A DNA stretch of 64,000 bases. Source: Sphaerisporangium sp. (GTDB lineage: Bacteria > Actinomycetota > Actinomycetes > Streptosporangiales > Streptosporangiaceae). The stretch's first letter is position 1, and each line of letters starts with the position of its first letter. A program made the translations under genes and the position numbers. Location of the stretch: the NCBI GenBank assembly GCA_025964675.1, contig JAOPYI010000301.1:1-64000 (forward strand). The letters are read 5' to 3'. This document shows, piece by piece, positions 8,784-18,962 of the stretch. The notes under the pieces were generated by a model. That model saw nothing but the letters and a program-made list of their open reading frames with translations. It had not been told where the DNA came from and searched no databases.

Positions 8784-8937
8784 TCAGGCCGCCTTCAGCG
8801 CGGCGCCGATCATGGTGAGCCCCCGCTCCAGCTCGTCGCGGACGCCCGGTGACAGGCCTGGCGAGCGGCGCGTCGTCGAACCCGACCACGGCCACGTCGT
8901 CGGGCACCCGGCGTCCCGCGTGCCGCAGGGCCGTCCC
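8784..8937 (-). pseudogene. Relic of a LacI-type regulator, frameshifted or fused to a second C-terminus
   Basis: On the minus strand, 8937-8857 encodes 27 residues matching the near-C-terminal core of LacI-family regulators: an Ala-Gly-Arg-Arg-Val-Pro-Asp-Asp-Val-Ala-Val-Val-Gly-Phe-Asp-Asp segment followed by Ala-Pro-Leu-Ala-Arg. The expected Pro-x-Leu-Thr-Thr-Val continuation is missing. In a shifted frame a different, coherent end follows, with Ser-Pro-Gly-Val-Arg-Asp-Glu-Leu-Glu-Arg-Gly-Leu and a stop at 8784-8786, which resembles the end of a TetR-like protein. No DNA-binding domain remains; the upstream side is cut by the monooxygenase gene ending at 8951. It reads as deletion debris of one or two regulators. 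Confidence 0.6.
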
Positions 8938-8950
8938 GCTGGCTGGGGGT

Positions 8951-10072
8951 CTAGGCGGTATGACCCGCCTTGCCGCTGTCTGCACCGTTCGCGGTAGGGG
9001 TGGCCGCGTCTCGATCGCCCGTCATGCCGTACGCCTCGGCGATCAGCTCGTACGAGCGGAGCCGCGCGTCGCCCCCGTGGACGCCCGTAGTGATCATCAG
9101 CTCGTCCGCGCCGGTACGCTCGCGCAGCGCCTCGAGGCCGGCGTGCACGGCAACCGGGTCGCCGTAGATCACATTGGACAGCCAGTCCTGGACGAACTGC
9201 TGCTCAACCGGGCTGTAGGGGTAGGCCTCGGCCTCCTCGGGCGTGGGCAGGGGGGCGGGCCGGCCGCGCCGGAGCCGCAGCATGCTGAGCGCGGAGGTGC
9301 GCGCCTGGCGGAGCGCCTCCTCCCCCGTGCCGGCGGCGACCGCGCTGACGCCGATCATCGCGTAGGGCTTGTCCAGCACGTCGGACGGCTGGAACGCCGA
9401 GCGGTAGATCTCCAGGGCGGGCATCGTGTTCGTCGCGCTGAAGTGGTGGGCGAAGGCGAAAGGCAGGCCGAGCAGCCCCGCGAGCTGGGCGCTGAAGCCG
9501 CTCGAACCGAGCAGCCAGATCGGAGGACGTCCGGAGCCGGGGGCGCTCGCCTCGCCGGGGACCGCCCGGATGTGCTCGTACGGATGCCCGGCCGGGTAGT
9601 CGGCGTCGAGGAAGGCGATGAGCTCGGCGAGCTGCTGGGGGAAGTCGTCGGCGTCCGGGTTGGCCGTACGGCGCAGTGCCCGGGCCGTCGCCTGGTCGGT
9701 GCCGGGCGCGCGGCCGAGGCCGAGGTCGATGCGCCCGGGATGCAGGGCGTGGAGAGTGCCGAACTGCTCGGCGATGATGAGCGGAGCGTGGTTCGGCAGC
9801 ATGACGCCGCCGGAGCCCAGCCGGATCTTCCGGGTGCTGGCGCCGAGGTGGGCGAGGATCACCGCTGGGGACGAGCTGGCGACGCTCGGCATCCCATGAT
9901 GCTCGGCGACCCAGAACCGGTGGTATCCCCAGCCTTCGGCTCGCCGCGCGAGCTCGGTGGTGGTCCGGAGGGCATCGGACGGCGTGTCGCCGGAACCGAC
10001 GGTCGCGAGGTCGAGGATGGACAGCGGGACGCTCGACTCGCCGCGGGCGGCACCACGGATCAGATCACTCAC
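8951..10072 (-). CDS. Luciferase-like flavin-dependent monooxygenase (MsnO8-type)
   Basis: A 373-residue LLM-class oxidoreductase with a TIM-barrel fold that uses reduced flavin (FMNH2 or F420). Recognisable are the opening Ser-Val-Pro-Leu-Ser-Ile-Leu-Asp-Leu, Glu-x-x-Gly-Tyr-x-Arg-Phe-Trp-Val-Ala-Glu-His-His-Gly, the Gly-Ser-Gly-Gly-Val-Met-Leu-Pro-Asn-His turn, Glu-Gln-Phe-Gly-Thr-Leu, and Arg-Ile-Asp-Leu-Gly-Leu-Gly-Arg-Ala-Pro-Gly, all standard for this group. GTG 10072 is the first plausible start before the conserved barrel; it lacks a good ribosome site, so the N-terminus is uncertain by some 10-15 residues. Substrate is unknown. The gene stands alone. Confidence 0.85.
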   Translation of the reverse strand: MSDLIRGAARGESSVPLSILDLATVGSGDTPSDALRTTTELARRAEGWGYHRFWVAEHHGMPSVASSSPAVILAHLGASTRKIRLGSGGVMLPNHAPLIIAEQFGTLHALHPGRIDLGLGRAPGTDQATARALRRTANPDADDFPQQLAELIAFLDADYPAGHPYEHIRAVPGEASAPGSGRPPIWLLGSSGFSAQLAGLLGLPFAFAHHFSATNTMPALEIYRSAFQPSDVLDKPYAMIGVSAVAAGTGEEALRQARTSALSMLRLRRGRPAPLPTPEEAEAYPYSPVEQQFVQDWLSNVIYGDPVAVHAGLEALRERTGADELMITTGVHGGDARLRSYELIAEAYGMTGDRDAATPTANGADSGKAGHTA

Positions 10073-10143
10073 AACCCGAACAACCCACGCTGAACAGCGA
10101 CTTATTCCTTCTTGTTCGGTCCCGGGCGATGCGGGAAAAGGCG

Positions 10144-10174
10144 CTGGGTACGGCCACACGGCGGCCGTACCCAG
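10144..10174. terminator. 12-bp hairpin terminator
   Basis: CTGGGTACGGCC (10144-10155) pairs with GGCCGTACCCAG (10163-10174) around a 7-base loop. It lies about 60 bases past the end of mscL on the minus strand and before the monooxygenase gene, so it probably ends mscL transcription. Confidence 0.7.
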
Positions 10175-10234
10175 GGGAAGCTCAGGAGATCGAGACGCGG
10201 AAGACCTGGTCAGACCCGGCGCTGCCCCCGGAGA

Positions 10235-10663
10235 TCAGGCCGGCGGGCGGTCGTTGGCGGGCACGACCGTCAGCTCGACGGTGCAGAAGGCGCACCGGCG
10301 GGCGTCGATCGGGATGTCGCTCAGGCACTCGGGGCACTCCTTCTCAGTGGTCTTCTTGTCGCGGTCGAAGAAGCTGATCAACCGCGTCATCGGCATGACC
10401 ACCAGCCAGTAGATCACCGCGGCGATGATGAGGAAGGTGAGCAGGTGGTTGATGAAGTCGCCGTACTTGAATTCAGAGCCGTTGAGCCTGAAAGACAATT
10501 TCGAGAAGTCGGGCTGTTTGCCGCCCGTGATGGCACCGATCAGCGGTGTGATCAGGTCCGACACCAATGCCTGAACCAGACCGCTGAAGGTGGCGCCGAC
10601 GACGACTGCGACGGCCAGCTCCACCAGATTGCCGCGCATCAGAAACTTTTTGAAGCCGCCCAT
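10235..10663 (-). CDS. mscL: Large-conductance mechanosensitive channel MscL
   Basis: A 142-residue homolog of MscL, the pore that opens under membrane tension to relieve osmotic downshock. It begins with the amphipathic helix Gly-Gly-Phe-Lys-Lys-Phe-Leu-Met-Arg-Gly-Asn, followed by TM1 (Val-Glu-Leu-Ala-Val-Ala-Val-Val-Val-Gly), a periplasmic loop with Ile-Thr-Gly-Gly-Lys, and TM2 near residues 70-90. The C-terminal part carries a CPEC and CAFC pair (zinc-ribbon-like) in place of a plain helical bundle, a variant seen in actinomycetes. GGAGGA lies just upstream of the ATG. It is followed by a strong hairpin. Confidence is very high. Confidence 0.96.
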   Translation of the reverse strand: MGGFKKFLMRGNLVELAVAVVVGATFSGLVQALVSDLITPLIGAITGGKQPDFSKLSFRLNGSEFKYGDFINHLLTFLIIAAVIYWLVVMPMTRLISFFDRDKKTTEKECPECLSDIPIDARRCAFCTVELTVVPANDRPPA

Positions 10664-11097
10664 CTATGCGTCCTCCGGGGGGAATCCTGCGGGGTGAGGT
10701 GTCTCCGGCTACCCATACGCTGACCGGCAAACCCGGCGCAGGTAGACGGGCCGGAAGGGGTGTGCGCTCGTGGCCGGAGCGGAACACGCACGCCGCGAGC
10801 CACGTCTACCCGATCCACCGCCGACACAGGCCAATAAACAGAGAAATTCGCTGACAACGCATCCGCGCCCGGAATGGAGCCACGTCGGGCAACGGATTTC
10901 CGGATCGAATGGAGCCGGACGCCGCGTCTGTGCGGATGAAATTGCTTTCGAACGGGCCGCTGAGCACGCGTCTTTCATGAACGGCCGCCGAGGCACGTTC
11001 ACATGCGTGATCAGTGGCATTGTAACCTTTCCCAGGTCAGATCCTGAGGTGGGCCGGCTTGACCCACCCCGGACTCATATTTGAACTCGGCTATTTA
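10664..11097. other. Intergenic region upstream of mscL, no gene recognised
   Basis: This 434-base stretch separates mscL from the DUF397 gene, both on the minus strand. The middle (10830-11080) is less GC-rich than the coding DNA around it. The open frames here have no family features. It must contain the mscL promoter, but no hexamer pair was convincing. Confidence 0.5.
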
Positions 11098-11322
11098 CTA
11101 CTCGGAGAGACGCTGGATGTCGAACTCACCGTTTTTCGCGCCGTCGATGAAGACTTGCCACTCGCTTTCGGTATAGAGAAGCACGGGGCTGTCGGGATCC
11201 TTCGTGTCGCGAAGGGCAACCATCCCGTCCGTGACCGCGACGGTCACGCAATTCGATGTGTTGCAGTCCCTCGCGACGCGCCATGCAAGGTCGGAATGCC
11301 CCGTGGCAGGCGAGAACCTCAT
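11098..11322 (-). CDS. DUF397 small protein
   Basis: A 74-residue protein with the DUF397 hallmarks: Trp near the start, an Asn-Cys-Val-x-Val-Ala strand, an Ala-Leu-Arg-Asp-x-Lys-Asp-Pro turn and Glu-Trp-x-x-Phe-x-x-Gly near the end. AGGAGA precedes the ATG. DUF397 genes usually sit beside Scr1-type XRE regulators in actinomycetes, as here, where the XRE gene ends 110 bases upstream. In some pairs the two have been linked to differentiation control or toxin-antitoxin-like behaviour. The function of this copy is not established. Confidence 0.9.
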   Translation of the reverse strand: MRFSPATGHSDLAWRVARDCNTSNCVTVAVTDGMVALRDTKDPDSPVLLYTESEWQVFIDGAKNGEFDIQRLSE

Positions 11323-11432
11323 TGATTCTCCTGATGGCTGATGGACATGATAGGAGACACCTCCGATTGGCGCCTCATATCCGGCATTATGCCATCAAGT
11401 GAGCGTGGAAGTGTGATCGCCTGGCCGCTTGA

Positions 11433-12281
11433 TCAGACAGCGTGAGCCTGGTTGACTTCTTCGATCCGCGCCATGGATAGTCGAGGGTCCAGGCTCGCCG
11501 CCACGAGGCGTTCGATCGCCTCTCTGTACATCGCCAGATCAGCAGGCCTGTCGTAGTATTCGAGCCGGGTCAGCGCCTCTGTGTACACCATGTCCGGCAC
11601 TCCCGGGTCGACCATCTCCAGAAGCGTGAAAGCACTGTTGAACCCGATATGCGCACCAACGCTGAACGGAATCACGCGAATGGTGACATAAGGGCGGCGA
11701 GATACTTCCACAAGGTGTGTCAACTGCCCTTGCATTACCCGCCGACTACCGATGTGACGGTGAAGAACCGACTCGTCGAGAAGCACCAGGTGGCGAGGAG
11801 GCGTCCGCTGGTAAAGGATTTCCTGCCGTTTCATGCGGGCGTCGACGCGCTCGCCGAGCACTTTCTCGTCGATGCCGGGCAGGACGCCTCGGATGATCGC
11901 ACTGGCGTACTCCTGGGTCTGCAACAGGCCTGGGACGGCACAGGTGTCGTAGTTCGTGATCGATGAAGCCTCCGCCTCCAGCCCGATGTAGAGGTGGAAC
12001 TCGTGCTCGTCGTAGGTCTTCCACCAGCCCGGCTGACGGGCTTCCCTGGCCATGGTCATCAGGGCGTCGGTCTCCGCCTGACCCGCGCCGTAGATCTCGC
12101 AGAGGTCTCGTACGTCTCGGGGGATCACCCCTCGCCGCGCGGTCTCGATACGACTGATCTTAGCCGGGGAGCACTCCAGTCTGAGCGCCACCTCGTCGAT
12201 GCTCAGGCCGGAATCCTTGCGAAGCTCCCGGAGCCTGGTGGCGAGCTGACGACGTCGCAGGGTTGGATTCGCTCCAGCCAC
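11433..12281 (-). CDS. XRE-family regulator with DUF5753 (Scr1-type)
   Basis: A 282-residue regulator. Residues about 13-70 form an XRE helix-turn-helix (Leu-x-x-Leu-Arg-x-x-x-Gly-Leu-Ser-x-x-x-Val-Ala, then Ser-Pro-Ala-Lys-Ile-Ser-Arg-Ile-Glu). From about 95 to the end is the DUF5753 sensor-like domain, with Val-Pro-Gly-Leu-Leu-Gln-Thr-x-Glu-Tyr-Ala, Arg-Gln-x-x-Leu and a late Val-Tyr-Thr-Glu. GTG at 12281 is chosen because the HTH begins soon after. It is the partner of the downstream DUF397 gene; together they form the Scr1-like pair common in Streptomyces and Streptosporangiaceae. Target genes are unknown. A perfect palindrome at 12412 lies in the upstream gap. Confidence 0.93.
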   Translation of the reverse strand: MAGANPTLRRRQLATRLRELRKDSGLSIDEVALRLECSPAKISRIETARRGVIPRDVRDLCEIYGAGQAETDALMTMAREARQPGWWKTYDEHEFHLYIGLEAEASSITNYDTCAVPGLLQTQEYASAIIRGVLPGIDEKVLGERVDARMKRQEILYQRTPPRHLVLLDESVLHRHIGSRRVMQGQLTHLVEVSRRPYVTIRVIPFSVGAHIGFNSAFTLLEMVDPGVPDMVYTEALTRLEYYDRPADLAMYREAIERLVAASLDPRLSMARIEEVNQAHAV

Positions 12282-12666
12282 GGGCGCTCACCTCTTCCTG
12301 ACGTGGGCGGTCGCCGCGTGCCTCCCGAGTTCTTCCCGGCAGCTGACGTTCTAACAGCCACGGTATTCATCGTCATGGACCACCAAAGGTATCCACCAGG
12401 AGAGTCTTTTCTGGCAATTGCCAATGGCGGTTGCTGTTGGTACGAACCAGGGTAAACAGAAGGTTAGCCCCTACCAGAGAGGACGTTCGCCCCTAACGAC
12501 CGCGCCCTCGCGGGGTGCCGTCCCCTGCGGGAGGGGGAGGGTCCGCCGCGAGGTCAGCGGTGACCGGGCGAAGTTCCACGGGGTCGCAGTGAAGCCGGTC
12601 CCGGTGGCGGGGGCATCGATTCCGGCTCGAACCACCGCGTCACCCGGAACGAGAGGAGGATCCTCT
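12282..12666. other. Divergent intergenic region between XRE and zinc-motif genes
   Basis: This 385-base stretch holds no recognised gene. It separates the leftward XRE gene from the rightward zinc-motif gene and includes a palindrome at 12412-12423 and an AGGAGG ribosome site at 12654-12659. Confidence 0.5.
12412..12423. promoter_or_regulatory. Perfect 12-bp palindrome TGGCAATTGCCA, possible operator
   Basis: The site is fully self-complementary and lies in the divergent gap upstream of the XRE regulator. It is AT-rich at its centre in GC-rich DNA. Binding by the XRE protein is a guess based on position only. Confidence 0.3.
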
Positions 12667-12969
12667 GTGCATGTCAGCCCCGCCGGGATCGCAACCAACC
12701 TGTGGGCCCTCCTACGCGAGCACGCGGTCGCCCGTCACTGGGAGCTCAGCGACGCGGTGTTCGCCGAGATCGACGGGTTCGCGTGGGTGCAAGGCTGGGT
12801 GATCGTCCGGTACCGGACCCGGCACACCTACCGCGACCCCCGGTTCGACCGGGTGGTGGCCTGCCGCACCTGCGGGGGAGAGGGCAAGGGTGAGGGCGGC
12901 CGGTCATGCCGCACCTGCAAGGGGGAAGGTCTGCTGAACTTCTTCGAGCCCGCCAGGAAAAGCGCCTGA
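12667..12969 (+). CDS. Small orphan protein with DnaJ-type CxxCxGxG zinc motifs
   Basis: A 100-residue protein. GTG 12667 is preceded by AGGAGG at 7 bases, an excellent site that excludes the longer frame. Residues about 1-65 look like a compact alpha/beta domain with many Trp and aromatic residues (Asn-Leu-Trp-Ala-Leu-Leu-Arg, Trp-Glu-Leu-Ser, Trp-Val-Gln-Gly-Trp). Residues about 67-90 contain two motifs, Cys-Arg-Thr-Cys-Gly-Gly-Glu-Gly and Cys-Arg-Thr-Cys-Lys-Gly-Glu-Gly, the same spacing as one zinc site of DnaJ cysteine-rich domains. There is no J domain. I do not recognise the family. Nearby Scr1-type regulators hint at an accessory island. Confidence 0.75.
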   Translation: MHVSPAGIATNLWALLREHAVARHWELSDAVFAEIDGFAWVQGWVIVRYRTRHTYRDPRFDRVVACRTCGGEGKGEGGRSCRTCKGEGLLNFFEPARKSA

Positions 12970-13301
12970 AGCTCGGCGGACCCGGAACGACCACTCCGAG
13001 ACCAGCCGACAACTCCAGGCGACGCTCTCACCTTGACGCCGTGACGGCGCCGACCCGGTACGGCAGGGCCGTACCGGGGTCTCACGCTGCTCTGAACTGC
13101 GCGGACAACTCTCGCCGAATACCTGCCCGCACGCGCTTGGCGGCACCCATTCGACGCTATTCCTGTGGCCAAGACTTGTCGGGAAGCCGCGTACAGACAG
13201 ACACGTAGAGCAATCGTCATGGAACGTGCCAGCCGAGTGTGCGAATCTAGCCTTTCTAGTTAATATCGGCGCAGTCTTACCTGGACGTCCAAGGGAGCCG
13301 C
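12970..13301. other. Intergenic region upstream of the SARP regulator
   Basis: No gene is recognised in this 332-base stretch. A GTACGGCAGGGCCGTAC inverted repeat occurs around 13056-13072 and could form a hairpin after the zinc-motif gene. A candidate -10 lies near its end. Confidence 0.5.
13248..13253 (+). promoter_or_regulatory. Candidate -10 hexamer TAGCCT before the SARP gene
   Basis: TAGCCT fits TANNNT and lies 48 bases before the GTG start at 13302, inside an AT-richer patch (CTAGCCTTTCTAG). No clear -35 was found. Confidence 0.4.
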
Positions 13302-16300
13302 GTGGAGTTCCGCCTGCTTGGTCCCGTATCTGTGCTGACCGAAGGCAGAACCCTGGAACTCGGGCCGCACCAGCAGCAGGCCGTCCTGGCCCTGTGCATG
13401 CTGGCCGCCCCCCGCCCTGTGAGCCCGCCGAAGATCATCGGCGCCCTCTGGGAGGACGAGCCGCCCTCGGGCGCGCTGAACACGGTCCAGGCCTACGTCT
13501 CCAAGCTGCGACGGATCCTCGAGCCGGGCCGCGTCCGCGCCGTGGCCCCCACCATCCTGGTGAGCAGGCCGGGAGGCTACGCCCTTGACCTTCCCGCCGG
13601 AAGCCTCGACCTCGCGCGGGCCAAGGCCCACGCGGCCGAGGGCGCGCGGCTGCTGGGCCGGCGCGACCTGGCCGGGGCCAGGCGGGAGCTGCGGCGCGCG
13701 CTCGCCGAGTGGCGGGGCGACCCGCTCTCGGGCTTCGAGGAGGACCCCTGGGCGCGCGGGGAGATCACCCACCTCACCGAGCTGCGGCTGACGCTGGTGG
13801 AGGACACCGCGGAGGCGGAGCTCGGCCTCGGTCTCGGCGCCGCCATGGTGCCCGAGCTGACCCGGCTGGTCGCCGCGCTGCCCCTGCGCGAGCGCACGCG
13901 TCGCCTACGCGCCCACGCGCTCTACCAGGCCGGACGGCAGGCCGACGCCCTCGCCACGCTTGCCGAGGGCAGGCGGCTGCTCGTGGACGAGCTGGGCCTC
14001 GACCCGGACCCCCGCTCCCGCGAGCTGGAGACGGCCATACTCGGCCAGGACCCAGCCCTCACCCCTCGGGGAACCGTCACCGTCGTCCTCCCGGCGCCTT
14101 CCCCGCTGGTCGGCAGGGCCCACGAGTCGGCCCTCCTGGCGGAGGCCGTGGCCGCCGGTGACCACCGGGTCGTGCTGATCGCCGGGGAGCCCGGGATCGG
14201 CAAGACGAGCCTCGCCGAGGAGGCCGGGCGGTCCGCCCGGGCGGCCGGCCGTACCGTGGTGTTCGGGCGGTGCTGGGACGGCAGCGGGGCCCCGCCGTTC
14301 TGGCCGTGGGCGCAGGCCATGCGGGAGCTGACCGGGCGCGACGGCGAGCTGGCCGAGTTGGCGGGCGCGGGGGAGGGCTTCCCGCTGTACGAGGCGGTCG
14401 CGCGGCTGGTGAACGGGCACGACCGTGTTCTCGTCGTCTTGGACGACCTCCAGTGGGCGGACGCCTCGTCCCTCGGGCTGCTGGAGTTCCTGGCCACGAC
14501 CCGGGCCTGCCCGAGGCTCGGCGTGGTGGCGACCTACCGGGACACCGAGGTCGGGCAGTCGCTGTCACGCCCCCTCTCCGCCCTCGCGCGGCTGCCGCAC
14601 GTCGAGCGGATCACGCTGCGCGGCCTGCCGGAGGAGGCAATCGGCGAGTACCTCGGAAAGGCGGGCGCCGACCCGGCCCTCGCGGGCGAGATGGCGCGGC
14701 TGACGGCGGGCAACCCGTTCTTCCTGGGCGAGGTCGTGCGGCTGGGCGAGGGCGCCCCCGCTCCGGAGGCGGTCTCCGACGTCGTCAGGGGACGGATCGC
14801 CGCGCTGCCGCCGCACACCGGCGAGGTGCTGACCGCGGCCGCCCTCCTAGGCAGGGAGGCCGAGCTGGACGTGCTGCTCGACGTGCTCGCCGAGGTCGCG
14901 GACGTGCCCCAGGACCAGGTGCTCGACGCCCTCGACGCGGCGGTCGGGGCCCGGCTGCTCGCCGAGCGGGCCGATCCGCCCATCGGGTACCGCTTCGTCC
15001 ACGACATCGTGCGCGACGTGTTGCGCTCCGGGCTCGCGCCGCTGCGCAGGCGTCGCCTGCACGCCCGCGTGGCCGCCGTGCTCGAGCGGCGCGGCGGCTC
15101 TCCGCTGGCCGAGATCGCCCACCACTACCGTGAGGGGCTGGTCCTCGCGGGGACGGCGGGCAAGGCGATCGAGTACGCCCGTCAGGCCGCCGCCCACGCC
15201 ATGGGGCAGCTCGCCTACGAGGACGCGGTGGAGGACCTGGAGCACGCCGTCAAGCTGAGCGCCCAGCTCACGTTCGACGACGGACCCCTGCGATGTGACC
15301 TCCTGCTCGAGCTGGCGGAGGCGCAGGCTGTCGCCGGGATGAGCACCGCGGTGCGGGCGACCCTGGACGAGGCCGCCGGGCTGGCCGAGGACATGGGCGA
15401 CGTCGACAGGCTCGCCCGGGCCGCCCTCGGCCTCTCCGACCTCATCTACTGGCTCATGTTCGAGGAATGGGCCGGGCTGGACCGCTTCACCGCGCGCATC
15501 GAGCGGGTCCTGGCCGCCCATCCCGGCGACTCGCCCTGGGTGCCGCAGCTCCTCGCGGCGCTGGCGGTCGTGGGCTACTACGGGCGGTCCCTGGACGAGA
15601 GCAGCGGCCTCGCCGCCGAGGCCGTACGACGGGCCAGGCGGACCGGGGACGACAGGTCGTTGCTCCGCACGCTGGTCGCCCAGGAGATGCTGCTGCGCCG
15701 CGACACCGACGCGGGCGAGCAGCAGGCCATCATCGAGGAGATCATCGCCCTCGGGGTCAGGACAGGAGACCTTCCGTACGAGTGGCTCGGGCGCGAGGCC
15801 GACTACGTCATGCGCGTCTCGGAGGGCGACTTCGACCGGGCCGAGGAGCTCTTGACCTGGCTGTACGAGACGGCCCGCCGTCTGCGCCAGCCCGCCATGC
15901 TGAGCCTCGCGGCCTGGCAGACGGCGGTCACCGCGTACCTGCGGGGAGGGTTCGACGAGGCGCTCGCCAGAGCCGAGGAGTCGGGGCTGGCCCATCCCGA
16001 GGGCGCGCTGGGCCGGGGCGACCCGGACTCCCGCACGCAGCTCTTCCGCTCGCTGGTGCTCAGGCTCCGGGGGCGCGCGGCCGACGCGCTGGTCGTGGCC
16101 GATCAGGCGCTCGGCAGCCGTCCGGACGACCTGAGCTGGCGGCTGGTGCGCTGCCTCGCCCTCCTCGACCTCGGCAGGCACGATGAGGTGCGCGCCGTAC
16201 TCGCGGAGCTGTCCGCCGACGGGTTCGAGGCCATCGGACGCGACCTGCTCTACCGGTTCATCTCCGACGCGCTCAGCGAGATCTGCCTGGCGGTGGCGGA

Positions 16301-16577
16301 CACGTCCGCCGCACGCGCCCTGTACGACCGGCTGCCCCGCGAGAACGGCCTGTTCGGCTGGTCGCTGGCCGAGTTGTGCCGGGGGAGGCTGGCTCTCGTC
16401 CTCGGAGACCGGGCCCTCGCCGAGCGGCACCTGCGCCAAGGGCTGGAGTTCGTCGCGAACGCGGGCACCCGGTTGTACGAGGCGCCGGTGCTCGGCCTGC
16501 TGGCCGAGGTCACAGGGGATCCCTCGATCCGCGAGGAGGCCGGGCGGGCCGCCAGGCGCCTGCTCTCGGCACCCTGA
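13302..16577 (+). CDS. SARP-family regulator with ATPase and TPR-like region (BTAD-AAA)
   Basis: A 1091-residue cytoplasmic regulator. Residues 1-95 are an OmpR/PhoB-like winged helix (Glu-Phe-Arg-Leu-Leu-Gly-Pro start, Gly-Pro-His-Gln-Gln-Gln, Val-Gln-Ala-Tyr-Val-Ser-Lys-Leu-Arg). Residues about 100-245 are the bacterial transcriptional activation domain (Leu-x-Glu-x-Arg, Arg-Ala-His-Ala-Leu-Tyr-Gln-Ala-Gly-Arg-Gln). From about 270 there is an AAA-type NTPase with Walker A GEPGIGKTS near 295-303 and a Walker B stretch ending Leu-Asp-Asp-Leu-Gln-Trp-Ala-Asp. The rest is helical repeat, TPR-like. AAGGGAG precedes GTG 13302. This architecture is that of AfsR-like activators. Neither a biosynthetic cluster nor a kinase is adjacent, so the regulon is unknown; control of the neighbouring glycogen/trehalose genes is only a possibility. 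Confidence 0.92.
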   Translation: MEFRLLGPVSVLTEGRTLELGPHQQQAVLALCMLAAPRPVSPPKIIGALWEDEPPSGALNTVQAYVSKLRRILEPGRVRAVAPTILVSRPGGYALDLPAGSLDLARAKAHAAEGARLLGRRDLAGARRELRRALAEWRGDPLSGFEEDPWARGEITHLTELRLTLVEDTAEAELGLGLGAAMVPELTRLVAALPLRERTRRLRAHALYQAGRQADALATLAEGRRLLVDELGLDPDPRSRELETAILGQDPALTPRGTVTVVLPAPSPLVGRAHESALLAEAVAAGDHRVVLIAGEPGIGKTSLAEEAGRSARAAGRTVVFGRCWDGSGAPPFWPWAQAMRELTGRDGELAELAGAGEGFPLYEAVARLVNGHDRVLVVLDDLQWADASSLGLLEFLATTRACPRLGVVATYRDTEVGQSLSRPLSALARLPHVERITLRGLPEEAIGEYLGKAGADPALAGEMARLTAGNPFFLGEVVRLGEGAPAPEAVSDVVRGRIAALPPHTGEVLTAAALLGREAELDVLLDVLAEVADVPQDQVLDALDAAVGARLLAERADPPIGYRFVHDIVRDVLRSGLAPLRRRRLHARVAAVLERRGGSPLAEIAHHYREGLVLAGTAGKAIEYARQAAAHAMGQLAYEDAVEDLEHAVKLSAQLTFDDGPLRCDLLLELAEAQAVAGMSTAVRATLDEAAGLAEDMGDVDRLARAALGLSDLIYWLMFEEWAGLDRFTARIERVLAAHPGDSPWVPQLLAALAVVGYYGRSLDESSGLAAEAVRRARRTGDDRSLLRTLVAQEMLLRRDTDAGEQQAIIEEIIALGVRTGDLPYEWLGREADYVMRVSEGDFDRAEELLTWLYETARRLRQPAMLSLAAWQTAVTAYLRGGFDEALARAEESGLAHPEGALGRGDPDSRTQLFRSLVLRLRGRAADALVVADQALGSRPDDLSWRLVRCLALLDLGRHDEVRAVLAELSADGFEAIGRDLLYRFISDALSEICLAVADTSAARALYDRLPRENGLFGWSLAELCRGRLALVLGDRALAERHLRQGLEFVANAGTRLYEAPVLGLLAEVTGDPSIREEAGRAARRLLSAP

Positions 16578-16619
16578 CCGCCTTTGTCACCTCCCTGTTA
16601 CCGATCGAGTGTCCCGTGC

Positions 16620-16660
16620 GGGCAGCCGGGGGTGGTCGAGTAGCCTGTCACCGGCTGCCC
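16620..16660. terminator. 10-bp hairpin after the SARP gene
   Basis: GGGCAGCCGG (16620-16629) pairs exactly with CCGGCTGCCC (16651-16660) around a 21-base loop. The loop contains TAGCCT (16641-16646), so the element could instead overlap a promoter for glgX, whose start is 169 bases further on. Confidence 0.55.
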
Positions 16661-16814
16661 GATCACGTGGCGGCCCAGGTCGGCGGGGTACGGCGGCCGA
16701 AGGTCCTTGACAGAAAGTGCACAATGTCCCCCTTGGGCAAGTGATTGACGCACTGCGCTGCGCTGAGCGGCATGGTCAGGGGAACATGGGGCAAATCCCT
16801 ATCCGGGTGGTGAC

Positions 16815-18920
<2,106 letters not shown>

Positions 18921-18962
18921 CCGGCTCCAAGGGATGCACGACTCACATTCGGAGGACACGAC

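Noticed and set aside
12203-12424. 73-codon minus-strand frame overlapping the XRE start
   Set aside because: No family features, and it overlaps the regulator's start and upstream region.
12596-12645. tRNA-like TTCGAGCC segment on the minus strand
   Set aside because: The flanks do not form a T stem, acceptor stem or anticodon arm.
13056-13072. GTACGGCAGGGCCGTAC inverted repeat as an operator
   Set aside because: It is GC-rich, sits after the zinc-motif gene and more likely is a weak terminator or chance.
14847-16439. 530-codon minus-strand frame opposite the SARP gene
   Set aside because: No domain or ribosome site; the plus strand has clear SARP and ATPase motifs.
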